Shown piece by piece: positions 12,456-23,515 of a stretch of 64,000 nt of DNA. Numbering within the stretch: position 1 is the stretch's first letter; each line of letters opens with the position of its first letter. This DNA comes from Ochotona curzoniae (taxonomy: Eukaryota > Chordata > Mammalia > Lagomorpha > Ochotonidae). The DNA is taken from positions 39,440,501 to 39,504,500 of the forward strand of contig NW_024465885.1 of NCBI RefSeq assembly GCF_017591425.1, written 5' to 3'. The notes under the pieces are model-generated. The model did no database searches and was not told the origin of the DNA. It saw only the letters and a program-made list of their open reading frames with translations. The translations under genes were made by a program, and so were the position numbers.

Positions 12456-12744
12456 CTTACATGACACTTTTTTTGCATTATTGAAAGTAGATTCAAAGCT
12501 ACTTTCTCACTCTAAAAGCGAGCTTCAGATACTTTACTGTCCTTGGCAAAAACCCTAACAAATATTTAGTAGGAATCAGGAATCAGAAGTCAAAATGAGT
12601 TGTTGAATACAGGCATTCCTCTACAGAAGGCAGGCAAGCCAAACAATGTGTAATAGGTAAAACTAAACACTAACCCAAATCTGTATTTTCTTATTTTTAT
12701 ACTTCATGCTGGATGATCAGTCTCAAGAATTTTTTTGCTGGATG

Positions 12745-12960
12745 CCATATATCAGTCCATTCCTATTACAATAACAAAAGCCTCAGACTGATTCACTCAC
12801 AATCACCCTAAAGGGAGAGCTCACAGTATCTGAGAGAATTTCCAGGTTCAAGTGTCAGTAGATTCAGTGTCATTTCTCTGAGTCATTTATTAACTAACTT
12901 TGTAAGGATGCAGGAGCTCATGTGTCTTGGTGAGTTTTACAAAAATTACACTGTGTGATT
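12745..12960 (-). mobile_element. Possible MaLR LTR fragment, antisense
   Basis: 'tccattcctattacaataac' followed by 'cctcagactgattcactcac' resembles the antisense end of MLT1/MST LTRs, where related copies read as 'ctataacaaaataccatagactg'. The remainder does not give further clear landmarks. Confidence 0.4.
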
Positions 12961-13955
12961 TTAATACAAGCATTAATGGTTCAACATAATTTGTTCCCAT
13001 CTGAACCTCCCTCATGTAAGCGGGCAGAACACGTACACATGCTCCATTTTAAAGATAAGATTCACTGAAATTAAACAGAAACCACTTGTTATTTAAATAT
13101 TTTTAAATGTAAAAATCCAAAGGAAAAAAATCATCAATACCAAAATGTGAAAAACTGATAAATGATAAATTATCTGAGACAGCACGCAGCCTGATTCTTC
13201 CCATGTTAGGTCCTTTGTTTTGGAAAACCAAATATCCAAAGTGACTGCTAACAATATAATTACAGTAAACAAGGTTATCCATAATTGCCAAAAAAAATAG
13301 AACAAGTTGAATGCAAATACCTAAACAAAGGACAGAGCATAGCACATCATAACTTTGGCACATGTGCTTGAAACTGTAAGGACTCTTGATGCACTTTGAA
13401 GGTGGCAGTAATTTTCACCTCCTCACTTCAAGATCAATGTCCTGGATGGCTTTCAGAGTTAGACAGTCTCACTGGGAGGAAAGAGAAGCTCAAATCAGGT
13501 ACCCTTTCCATTTTCGAGTTACAAAGCATCTTTATTTCTGCAGTAGCAGAGCATGAGATTTTAACTTACAGCAAAAGGAGATTTCCACAAGCAGAAGGAT
13601 AAAAGTAACCCAGATTATTGTATCTCTGTTAGGTCATCTTGAGAAGAATTTGGAGTGGCTACAGGAAGTTCTTCATTTGGGAGTCTGAGGTTCTTTCATT
13701 TCTGAAGCCACTTCCTTTTCTAGGTTTAGCTGGGAACAAGGCTGCTTCTTGGAATTCCCTCTAACAAAATGGAATGTTATTAAGCACCCCACACACTTAA
13801 CCCAATTCCAGCCTTGAGTGTTCACATCGGAAGCCAAGGCTCTAGCCGCACACTTAGGAAGCGACTCAGCAAGCCAGACTGCAGCAAACTGAACTGGAAG
13901 TGTGCTGTGCTGCCAGCCTTCCACAGCAGTGTGACATGAACAATGTGCCTGCAAT
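12961..13955. other. Unassigned DNA
   Basis: No gene or named repeat is recognised. The overlapping minus-strand frames at 13093-13363 contain only hydrophobic AT-rich translations. The 93-residue minus-strand frame at 13673-13954 shows no recognised motif and no splice or promoter context. Confidence 0.5.
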
Positions 13956-14300
13956 CACAGAGCTTTGTTTTCTTCAAGTTGTGCAGGCTGGAAATCCGAA
14001 ACTGAAGTATCAGCAGGACTGATCTCTCCAGAAGCCTCTGTTCTTGGCTGATAGATGGTCGTCTTCTCCCAAGTCCATGTATGGTCTTGTTTGTGTGTTT
14101 CAGTGTCCTAATCCCTTCTTCTTATATGGACAACAGTCACCTTGGAGGAGTGCCAATCCAAGCACCTCACTTTAACCTAATTTCTACCTCAAAGACTTTA
14201 CCTCTTAAGTACAGTTACATTCTAGGACTTCAACAGATGGATGACATGATGGGTGGAGTAGGACGAGAACAGAAGACACAATTTGACCGGTAGTCAAGTA
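13956..14300 (-). mobile_element. MaLR/ERVL-type LTR, antisense
   Basis: The antisense landmarks are strong and ordered: 'gtgcaggctggaaatccgaa', 'tatcagcaggactgatctct', 'ccagaagcctctgttc', then 'ccttcttcttatatggac', 'accttggaggagtgccaatc', 'cacctcactttaacctaatt', 'cctcaaagactttacctctt', and 'ctaggacttcaacagatgg'. The fragment is a nearly complete LTR without internal sequence. Confidence 0.82.
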
Positions 14301-15484
14301 AGCTAATGACTCCCTTAAGCTACAAGCCTTCATTTAACTTCTTTCCACACTCTGATGGCCTGGTACTTACCGATTCAGTTCCATTCTACAAGGAATGGTT
14401 CTGAATACCAGCTGATCATGAGTCTGTGTGTGTCAAGAGAGGCAGTACCAACCAGGAAAAGAAAATGCAAGGATTACAAAGCCAAACACTTGTCAGGAAA
14501 CGACAAACTTCCACAGCAGCAACTCCTGCTTCCTCTAAATCTGTTTAAAGTTTGATGCAGGGGGAAAGGAAAAGTATAGTAAGAGATTCGAGTATTTAAG
14601 ATCTCACCGACTCAAAATCAGCTACAGCCTGCATTTGCAAACTTTCTTAAGCCAGTTTGGTCATGAACTCTTTTCAAGTGGCTATCAAAGGAAACTGAAA
14701 TGATATCAAAAATAAATAAAGCCGGACATAAGTTGAAGTGATAAGGGCAGATTTTAATCAAAAATAAACTTTTGGAGCAGGAAATAGTCTAACATGAGTG
14801 TTTTCAGGGGAGAGCAGTGAAGCAGGGAGACGAGGAAGCAGCCACTCCAGAGTCAAGGAAATAGAAATTTAAAAGAAGCAAAAAGATGGAGCTGCAACAC
14901 AGAAAATCCACCTGAGTTTGCTAACTGGCACCCATCATAATCAACTCCCTGTCCTCTTAGAGAGGCTGGGAGACAAGCACTCTAACTTCAGGGGTCAGCT
15001 GGGACAAACAGAGAATACTTTGCTATCCTTACTTTGGACATTTCTCAGGCACTTTCTAAAGATGACTACAGTTAAAGCCTTGTGAGCTGCTGTTCATTTC
15101 TTTATGAGTCAAGACTAAGCCCCATTCAAGATTAAGGTTCCATCCAAAGTCCCCCGAACAAGACTAACATGCAATTAGGATATTAATGTTGCTTAATAGG
15201 GACAGTTTACTACTTTCTCACAAGCTCACAATCAGGTTTTAGTGAAAACAAAACGCTACACAAATTTGTGCATACAAGCAAGTTTTACCAACCATTCACT
15301 AAAGAAGCAAAAGTATCTTATATAAATTGCCCTACACACCGAATAATCACTTTTTAGAAGAAACATATACAAAAGGTTGTTAAAATGAACACAGGAATAT
15401 TCACAAGAGTCTATGAAGACACATAAAAAGGATTGTGAAAAACAAAACTAAAAAACATAACAGAACTGGGTCATGTGGCAGGTC
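14301..15484. other. Unassigned DNA
   Basis: Mixed A-rich plus-strand sequence. No gene, RNA gene or confident repeat is seen. A run from 15130 to 15480 is very AT-rich and leads into the L1 block. Confidence 0.5.
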
Positions 15485-16455
15485 AATTTTCAGTTCTCTT
15501 AATATTCTCCAATACAAACTACAATAGTGGTTGTACTAGTCTACATTCCTACCAATAGTAAAGCAGCGTATTTTCTTGAAATTTTTGGTAGAATTGAGCA
15601 GTAAAGCCATCTGGTCCAGGGCTTTTTTTTTGGTTGAGGGGGATTTAATTATTGACTCAATCTCAATCCTTGTTGTAGGCCTATTTAGACTATTAATTGC
15701 CTCATGATTCAGTTTTGGTAAATTGTATGTGTTCAAAAATCTATCCATTTTTCTAGGTATTCTGATTTGTTGTTGATAATTGTTCCTAATAATTCTCTCC
15801 ATGGTATCTCTTTCTATATTTTTCTTTTCATATCTGACCCTATTAAGTCATATCTTCTCCTTCCTTTTTTGATTATTTGGGCTAGTGGGGTCTATTTTGT
15901 TGATTTTCTTAAAGAATCAGCTCTTTGATTCATTGTGCTTACATATTGTTCTTTTGGTCTCTATTTGGTTTATTTCCTCCCTTATTTGGGTTTTTGTTTT
16001 TTTTTTTCTGCTAATCTTGGGATTTCTTTACTGTTGTTTTGGTAACTTCTTCAAATATATGGTTAGCTCATTTATTTGTTGCTTTTCTTAACATAAGCAT
16101 TCATTGAGATGAACTTTCCTTTAACACTGCCTTGATTGTGTCCCCTAAGTTTTTATATGTTGTGTTAATACCTTCATTTGTCACAGGTAAGTTTTTAGTT
16201 GCCCTTTGGTTTCCCCTAAAACCCAGTGCTCATTTAGAAGCATATTATTCAGTCTCCAGTCTTTGCATGTCTTCTGGGGTATTTTCACTTATTGATATCC
16301 ATTTTCACTCCAAGATGATCTGAGAAGATGAGTATGATTTTCATATTTTTAAATTTGCTGAGTTGTTTTGTGGCCTATAACATGGTCAGTCCTGGAGAAA
16401 GGTCCATGAACTATTAAAAAGAAAGTTAATCTTTCTTTCAATGAAAGTTTCTGTG

Positions 16456-16768
16456 GGGCCCGGCGCTATGGTACAGTGGTTAAGGTCTTAGCCTTGCACA
16501 CCCGGGATCCCATATGGGCGCTGGTTCTAATCCCGGCAGCCCCGCTTCCCATCCAGCTCCCTGCCTGTGGCCCAGGAAAGCAGTGGAGGATGGCCCAAAG
16601 CTTTGGGACCCTGCACTCGCGTGGGAGACCCTGGCTTCGGATTGGCTCAGCTCCAGCTGTTGCAGCCACCTGGAGAGTGAATCATTGGACAGAAGATCTT
16701 CCTCTGTGTCTCTCCTCTCTCTGTATATCCGCCTTTCCAATAAAAATAAAATAAATCTTTAAAAAGAA
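16456..16768 (+). repeat. Young C-type SINE with target-site duplication
   Basis: A full-length copy with an intact tRNA-like head: 'gggcccggcgc' start, A box near 16469-16480 (tggtacagtggt) and B box near 16523-16533 (ggttctaatcc). The body has 'cttcccatccagctccctgc', 'ccaaagctttgggaccctgc' and 'gtgaatcattggacagaaga', and the tail is 'ccaataaaaataaaataaat'. It is flanked by a 12-bp direct repeat 'aaagtttctgtg' at 16444-16455 and 16769-16780, the target-site duplication of L1-driven retroposition. It lies inside an antisense L1, so it is younger than that L1. The A and B boxes form an internal RNA polymerase III promoter. Confidence 0.97.
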
Positions 16769-18454
16769 AAAGTTTCTGTGGATACCATTTAAATATATTT
16801 GCTCTAGTATTTGGGTGACCTCTTATGTTTCCTTGCTGAGTTTCTGTCTCATCAATCTGTCCATTGCTGTTAACATGCTATTAAGGTCCCTCGCTTTTAT
16901 TGTATTGGAGTCTATTTCTCCATTTAAATCCATTAAATTTTGTTTCACATAGCTAGTTTCTCATGCACTTTATGATATTTGATTGATGAGTTTAAGCCAT
17001 TTACATTCAGGGTTAATATAAATAGGTGGTAATTTAGTCCTGTCATTTTTGCAATGGGTTGTTCTGTTTAATTTAGTCTTCTGTTGTTATTTTACTGGAA
17101 TGCTTTCCACATTTGCCTTGGTTTAGGTAGGTGCTATTGCTGTTCTCTGTAAAGAGAATATCTTTATGTATCATTAAGCAGGGCACGTCTGGAAAAAGTA
17201 TATTCTTTGAGCTTTTTCTTTGCAGTGAAAGAATTATAATTCATTTTCAAAGACAAAGGAAAGCTTTGCTGGGTACGTTATCTTGGGCCAACAAGTTTTT
17301 CCATTTAGAATCTGGAATATGCCACTCCAATCTCTTCTGTCCTGTAGAGTTTCCTATGAAAGGTCAGTGTGAGTCTGATTGCTGTTCCTCTGTATGTCAA
17401 TTGATTTTTTTTCACATGCACATTTAAGGATATCTTCTTTTTATTCGATTGAAGTGAGCTTCATTTTTGTATGTCATAGTGAGGATTGCTTTGGTAACTC
17501 AATTGAGAATTTTGTGTCTCTATGTTTGTTGTTTCCCAAATTTTTTTTCCATATTAGGGAAGCTTTCATTTATTATTTCATTGAATACAGCTTTAAACAT
17601 AACTTCTCTTTCTGTGCCTTCTGGAACTCCCATAACTCTAATATTTTGCCTTTTAATAGCGTCTCTTAATTCTTACATTTTTTTTTTTTGCCTTGGGTCA
17701 GATCCAGTTCCAGCTTTTTGATTGCTTCCACATGGTGGCAAGAAATATCTTTTAATTCTGAGATCCTTTCTTCTGCTTCATTCATTTTATTTATAGAGGT
17801 TTTCCACTGAATTTTTAATTTGCTCCATTGTATCTTTCACTTCTAATAGTTTGGCTTGTGTTTCAGTGTTGCTATTTTCTATATTCCTTAAACGACTTTT
17901 ATTGCTTGTTGATAAGAAACTGTGTGACAAAATTTTTAAACTCCTTATTCCCTATTTCCCTATGTATTCCTTAGCTATCTCTGAGATTTGCAAACGCTTT
18001 TTCTCCTGTGTTAGGGAGGCATCAGCAATATTCATTTAATTTAATAAATACATTTGTTTAAATAATCTATTTAATTAAATAAATATTCATTAAATTTAAT
18101 AAACCTTCTCTTGTCCCTGATCATTGAAAATCTGGTCAGCAGATTCTTCTGTTTAAGGCAGGTTTTTAAGCTCTGTCACCTACAGGTCTACAGGTTTATT
18201 TTACTGATTGCATTTGGTACCTAGTTCATGCGTAATCAGCTGTGCCACTCCCTCCTGTGAGTTTTAGGCCTATGTTCTTGCTCTAGGCTTCTACTATGGT
18301 CTCCCTCCTGGCTCACTACTCTTTACGCCCTGTGATGCTCTGTTGTGGCTTCACCATTGCCTGTGCAGCCTTTCTCCCATTTCCAGTTGAAGTAGTACCC
18401 AAAATTAAAGAGGTGTTCTAAATAACTGCGTTGTTGGTGCTGCTGATCTTACCA

Positions 18455-18870
18455 GAACCTGCTGACCATTAGGTCTGAGGGTCACACAGACCTATCTTGG
18501 GTAGAAACTGTAGTATGCCATGTTAGCACTGTTTTCCCTGTGGGGTCAGTGCAATGTAGTAAGCTGGAAGTGAGTTTACTCCCAACTTATTGCATACACA
18601 ACTCATTGTTATTCCTCTAGTCTGACAACCTTTGCTGGCACCTAACACTGTGTTGGTGGAGTTCTGGGTCAGGTTGCCATTAGTTCTGGGGACCTCCCAG
18701 ACCTAATTTGAATGGAACCTGTAGGATTCCACATTAGCACTGTTTGCCCTGTAGTAGTTTGCTCCAGCTTAACACATGTGCGGCTCTCTGTTGTCCCTTC
18801 AGTCCCACGATTTTTGCCTCACTACACAAAAATGGCACCTGATGTGTCACTGCTGGGGATTTGGGCTGTG
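18455..18870 (-). repeat. Two tandem ~211-bp L1 5' UTR monomers
   Basis: The phrase 'cagaccta' at 18487 recurs at 18698, and 'ttagcactgttt' at 18523 recurs at 18734. Both pairs are 211 bases apart. The surrounding text also pairs: 'gaaactgtagtatgcca' with 'gaacctgtaggattcca', and 'aacactgtgttggtggag' with its diverged partner. The first monomer covers about 18455-18665, the second about 18666-18870. They lie in the 5' UTR end of the antisense L1. Tandem 5' UTR monomers that carry promoter activity are known for rodent L1s. Confidence 0.75.
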
Positions 18871-19289
18871 AAATCCACCCTGTTTCTGCACTACCTGCTT
18901 GGAGTCTGTTGCTCTGTCTCAGCACCAAAACAAACAAATCAGCAGGACTAGCAGTATTTTGCCTATGGTCCCCTCCTGAGCTCCTGGTGAACTCCCCTTC
19001 CCACCTGGCTGCAGATGGACTCTGGCCACCAGTGGATTATTGCTAACTAACCCTGCTGGGGTATCCAATCACTGCAACACCATTCCGTTCTCTTCACTGC
19101 TTCTCCGTATCCTTGGATCTCCAGGTATCCATCTGCTGTTGACCTTTCCTCTCCTATTTCCTGGGATCTGCCCTTTCTGCTTCATCTTGGCAAAATGATT
19201 CTCCACCAAGTTAAACCTGTCTGCACCCTATACTGCCATATTGCCCTCTCCCCCATCAGCTTTTTAAAGTCCATTAATATTTTTAAATT

Positions 19290-19535
19290 TTTGCTCTTTC
19301 AATGGATACACACACATAGAGAAAGCTCATCCATTGACTGCCCGTAATATCCAGAACTTATATAAGCCAAAACCAGAAACCTAGAACTCAGTCCAGGTAT
19401 CCCTAATGATTGAAAGTAACCTGAGCTATCATCACTGCTACCAATGGAATATGCTAGTATGAAGTTGGACTGGAAGCAGAGTAGCCAGCGTTTGAACTAG
19501 GCACTGCAATAAGTTGACTACTTAACTGCTGAAAA
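19290..19535 (-). repeat. Old C-type SINE, antisense
   Basis: Antisense landmarks: 'gaaacctagaactcagtcca' with 'ggtatccc', 'gaagttggactggaagcag', 'gccagcgtttgaactaggca' and 'gttgactacttaactgctg'. The left end is a T-rich antisense tail. Strongly diverged. Confidence 0.57.
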
Positions 19536-20119
19536 AAAAAAAAACACTTCAAAACTTATCTTTTAATTCTACTTACTCCCATTTTTGAAGTGTTAGTACT
19601 CAGATGGCATCATTGTATCAGAAATTAATATCTGCAGTGCAAATCAATTAGGCAATCAAACCACAACTGTCATCCTTAAAAAAATCAAATAAGTCCTCCA
19701 TGAGCTTATTCATGAATGGGTAGAAATGTCTCTAAAGCACTTTTTTTTACAATCTATATGCTTAAAATAATATTTCAATGCATATAATTTTATCATTTAG
19801 AACAAAAAACTCTTTTTAACATCTATCATGCTAATCTACAAGCAATAGATTCCAAAAAGGAAACCCACATTTGGACTCAACATGATGTTGCACAGAGTAC
19901 CAAGCAGTTGGTTAAAGGAATATGGAAGAACAGGCATGCAAATTATGCCTGTACAATGATCTATTGTCACATAATCCCACTTGCCTCATATGGGCTGGGA
20001 TATCAGCATTGTCTTTGATTACACATGAAGTTACAGTCCAAACTAGCTGGGATGTACAAAATATCACAGAGACAGTAAGAAATTTGCAGGAAATTACAAG
20101 TATCATAACACCTGTTTAA
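19536..20119. other. Unassigned AT-rich DNA
   Basis: No recognisable gene or repeat. Overlapping short frames on both strands at 19912-20191 reflect chance absence of stops. Confidence 0.5.
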
Positions 20120-20265
20120 CACAAAGGGTAATGCACTACACCTGAGGTTAGGAAGCAATGCTTCTGATTCTAGTGTGACCATTTTGGACACATCTGGATT
20201 TCATTTTCCTCATCTAGGAAACAAAGAGACTGAGTGAAACTTTTAGTATTTGATTTATAGAAGCT
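20120..20265 (+). repeat. MIR element, sense
   Basis: The core of the mammalian-wide interspersed repeat is visible: 'gcttctgattctagtgtgac' (cf. tRNA-derived head and 'ctgtgtgacc'), then 'catctggatttcattttcct' and 'catctaggaaacaaagag' in place of 'cctcagtttcctcatctgtaaaatggg'. An ancient, diverged copy. Confidence 0.6.
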
Positions 20266-20634
20266 TAGTGTTTTCTGGAAGAATTCCAGAAATCCTACAA
20301 GCCTACACTGACCCAAATCAATAATCTGTAACCTGGCATAATCAGACTAATTTTTTTATTAACATCTTACAATAAAGCTGTTCTAGCCCTATGTGTAAGT
20401 GAAATACAAGTATTTTGTAAGTGTCTGGTTGAGGATACAAGCTGCAGCTCAACATTTTTTTTATTTAGCCCTGAGATCAAGCCATGTGAAATTATGGAAG
20501 AAAGGATGTGACTATGGGGACAGATAATGCACTCATGGTGATGCCAGAAAAAGGTTCAGGGTGGTGTTCTCACCCCAGTATAATTGTCAGTTGTGCAATA
20601 TAAATGGAATGAATGTAGTTAAAATTTGACTCTT

Positions 20635-20940
20635 ATCTTATTTTATTTATTTTAAAAAGCAGAGAAACAGAGATACAGAAAGAAGGAACTCCCATCCACC
20701 AGTTCACTCCCCCAAAGGCCCACAACAGCTGAGATTGATCCAGGAGGAAGCCAGAAACCTGGAATTTAATCCAGGCCTTTCACATAGATGGCAAGGACCC
20801 AAGGACTTGAGCCCTCATCACTGACTTTCAGGGTGTACATCAGCTGGGATCAGGAGCAGGAAGACTAGAATTCAGGCTTTTCCATAGGGGACAATCATCT
20901 ATAACCGCATATTAATCACTGCCCCCATGCCTGTCCCTTT
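20635..20940 (-). repeat. C-type SINE, antisense
   Basis: Antisense tail 'ttttatttattttaaaaag', followed by 'agttcactcccccaaaggcc', 'tgatccaggaggaagccag', 'aatccaggcctttcacatag', 'tcagctgggatcaggagcag' and an antisense head ending near 'gcctgtccc'. Moderately diverged. Confidence 0.75.
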
Positions 20941-21165
20941 TACTTTAACAACAGTTTCTTCTACATCTTGCCCACTCCCCGTTGCCTTGTGATGCACTGT
21001 GTGAGATCAGGACTTGGCAAGGAAGAGATGCTGAGCCAATGGGGTACAACATTCCTGGAATGTGAATTTTCAGAACCATAAACCAAAGCAAAGCTCTTGC
21101 CTTTAAAAATTGCACCCCGAGTACCTCTGATATTTCAGTGCAGTAACAGAAATCTGACTAATGGT
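20941..21165 (+). mobile_element. MaLR LTR 3' part, sense
   Basis: Landmarks of an MLT1/MST-like LTR in sense: 'catcttgcccactccccgtt', 'ttttcagaaccataaaccaa' (equivalent to 'agaaccgtgagccaaataaa'), 'ctcttgcctttaaaaattgc', 'gagtacctctgatatttcag' and 'aacagaaatctgactaatgg'. The 5' part is missing or replaced by the adjoining SINE. Confidence 0.68.
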
Positions 21166-21654
21166 TCAGGTATGAAGAATAACCCTTCTAAAGCTGAAAA
21201 TGAATATAGATCACTAATTAAAAGTGTAATTGCAAGTAAGATTTCTTGATGAATATGGTGAATTGGTGAGGCGCAAGTTAAACTGTCAAATTGAGAATCA
21301 CATGCCGATTCTTCTGGTAGTATTGATTCCAACACTGCAGGAGAAATGAGGGATTCAAAGCGTGGCAGAGGCCCTATTGACTGTTGCTCATTGAAGATGA
21401 AAGGGGCAATGTAAGCAGTCACTGGCCTTCAACTGCGAGAGGCACCAGAAAGATAGCACGCAAGGGTCTCAGTCCTACAGCCATAAGCTGCGCTCTGTCA
21501 TAAACCTGAATGAGATTAAAAATGAATTCTCACTCAGAGCCTCCAGATGAGAGCTCAGCTAGCCAGCAGCTTAACAGTTACATCGTTATACCTGTAACAG
21601 AGAAACCAAGCAAGCTCACCCGGACTTCTGTCCCACAGAATTGTGAGATCGGGG

Positions 21655-21850
21655 ACAGCATGTGGCACATGGTGTTAAGCCACTGCTTACAACATCAGCA
21701 ACTTGATTCCTAGCTACTCCAATTCCAGTCTAGCTTTTTCTATTGGGAAATTGCCTTCCTATTCCCACAGCAGAGACCAAGGTGGAGTCTGGGTTCCTGG
21801 CTTCAGACTGGCTCACCCCTGGATGTTACAGCCATTAAATCTGTAGTACA
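21655..21850 (+). repeat. Old C-type SINE, sense
   Basis: Recognisable are 'ggcacatggtgttaagccac' (head), 'gctactccaattccagtcta', 'cttcctattcccacagcaga' and 'ggcttcagactggctcaccc'. The tail is lost. Confidence 0.55.
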
Positions 21851-22049
21851 GCTTTTTTCCATATAAATTTTGCTGGTTGCTTACTCACAGTGCAGTTTGA
21901 TGAGCTTTTTTGTCTTCCCTATTCCATGAAATTGGCAGCTTAAGCAATCATCATTTGGATCACTTTGGCAAGACTAGAGGTGGTGATACATTCTTTCTTC
22001 ATATGAAGCTTCTTTCAGTCTTCCCAAATGATTTAATTAAGGAATATAG

Positions 22050-22355
22050 CACAGGGGTGGGAATCTTCTCTAGCAATTAAAACACCACTTGGAATGCCTG
22101 AACTACACATCAAGTATCTGTGTTTGAATTCCAGCTCCTGTTTTGGTGCTCCAATTTGCTGCTTATGTGAGTCCTTAGAGGAATAATATGGCTCAATTTC
22201 TTGAGTCCTTGTCACCTACATAGGAGACCTGAATCCAGTTGCTAGATCCTGCCTTCAGATGGGCCCAGTTTTGGTTGTTGAGAAATGAATCAGTGGATTA
22301 AAGGGCTCTCTTTCTCCCTCTCTCTCTGCTTGGTCATAAATAAATATGAAAATAC
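22050..22355 (+). repeat. Old C-type SINE, sense
   Basis: 'gtttgaattccagctcctgt' stands for the B box, followed by 'ggtgctccaatttgctgctt', 'cacctacataggagacctga', 'gccttcagatgggcccagtt', 'gaaatgaatcagtggattaa', a CT-rich block and 'cataaataaatatgaaaata'. Confidence 0.67.
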
Positions 22356-22929
22356 AATTTGGCATGGGAGTTAAATTTGCAAGGTTAAGAGCCAAGATAG
22401 CACATACGAGCAAAAATTCTCTTCTAACCAAAATATTGTATCAGCTGTGTTATCCACAATATCATTGGCCTCTTATTTCATTCTATTAACATTAGCCATT
22501 CTATGGTTCCACATATACTATAAATTAATTTTAGCAAATATTTGAGACTCTTGCTCCAATCAGCCATTAAAGTAAGGAGGTGAACAAAATGAAGAATAAT
22601 GCAAAGTAATTGCCTTCAAGAAATGTGATTATGCTATATCAAAAATGTAATTCAGCAATTAAAATATGTAAATGTACTCATTGATTAAAAAAAATACCAC
22701 AGAAATATATCACTATACATATTCTATATGTGCTTTTCCATAGAGAAAGTGAACCAAAAGTAGTATAATGTAGAATGGTGCTCATATTTCATGCCAGGTT
22801 CAATTTTTAAATAAAAATATTTTAGAGGTAAGCATAAAATTCTAAAAGAAGACATTTTAAAGTTCCATTTGTGTTTAGGTAATTTGTTTCATCATATCAA
22901 TGTCATATTTAATTTTTTAACTTTGATTT
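22356..22929. other. Unassigned AT-rich DNA
   Basis: Very AT-rich. No gene or named repeat is recognised. It may include older L1 sequence upstream of the following L1 end. Confidence 0.45.
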
Positions 22930-23435
22930 TAATAAATTGTGCTTAAATGCATATATTCTGCATAAAATGAATAAATACTTACAGCAGTATTACTCAGAAT
23001 AGTTAAAAATAAAGACCACTTTAATATCCCACAACTTATGAATAGACAAATAAAACTGTTGTATCCAAATAATGGGATGTTTTTCAGCAATACAATTAAG
23101 CCCTGATATACCTGCCACATGCTGAATTCAAAAACATTCTAAGTGAAAAAAGTCAGTTGTAAAAAGCCATATGTTGTATGCTTCCATTTGTGTGAAATGT
23201 CCAGAAAGGCAAATCTGTAGAGGCTGACAGTAGGATGATGTTTTGCCAGAGGCAGGAGGGCGAGGGAGGAATGAGAAGCGCCTGTTAATGAAGAATAGTG
23301 ATGGAAATGTTCTGGAATTAGATGGTGGTGGCAATTTCACAACTTTGTGAAAATGCTAAAGCCCGTTGACACGTATGCTTCAAACGAGATTATACGGCAC
23401 TGAATTATGTATCCAGTAAAAATGGGAAAAGTACA
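22930..23435 (+). mobile_element. LINE-1 3' end, sense (old, L1M-like)
   Basis: The order of landmarks fits the ORF2 tail and 3' UTR of an older mammalian L1: 'cagtattactcagaatagtt', 'tatcccacaacttatgaata', 'aataatgggatgtttttcag', 'gaaatgtccagaaaggcaaa', 'tctgtagaggctgacagtag', 'atgttttgccagaggcagga', 'gaaatgttctggaattagat' and 'ggtggtggcaatttcacaac'. No ORF survives. Confidence 0.72.
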
Positions 23436-23454
23436 TAATGCAGGCAGTTGTATC

Positions 23455-23515
23455 ATTCATTCAGCAAATATTTGTTTAGTAAAGAGCCATGCAAGAAAAT
23501 GGGAGAAACCAAAAA
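23455..23515 (-). repeat. Possible L2/MIR 3' fragment, antisense
   Basis: 'cattcattcagcaaatattt' followed by 'gtttagtaaagagcc' resembles the antisense 3' end of L2-type elements ('attcattcaacaaatatttattgagcacc'). Too short to be sure. Confidence 0.35.

Larger units (their letters stand above)
15485..19270 (-). mobile_element. Large LINE-1, antisense, ORF2 largely deleted, 5' UTR present
   Basis: Read on the minus strand this is an L1 running from its 5' UTR (right) to its 3' part (left). The right end, 18200-19270, is the GC-richer 5' UTR, ending in a 'cttcatcttggcaaaatga' phrase. The block 17400-18000 is the pre-ORF1/ORF1 region. The block 15800-17100 is endonuclease and linker sequence of ORF2. 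At 15536-15802 a minus-strand frame contains 'RFLNTYNLPKLNHEAINSL' and 'STKKKALDQMALL', matching the conserved ORF2 linker before the reverse transcriptase (known pattern 'LPKLN..EIE.LNRPIT' and 'PTKKSPGPDGF'). At about 15565 the sequence jumps to the 3' region ('tggttgtactagtctacatt'), so the reverse transcriptase core and C terminus are missing. A young SINE splits it at 16456-16768. Frameshifts and stops make it inactive. Confidence 0.85.

Noticed and set aside
16456..16540. tRNA-like sequence with A and B boxes
   Set aside because: It is the tRNA-derived head of a C-type SINE with a body, tail and target-site duplication. No full cloverleaf or independent tRNA gene is present. The same applies to the other SINE heads.
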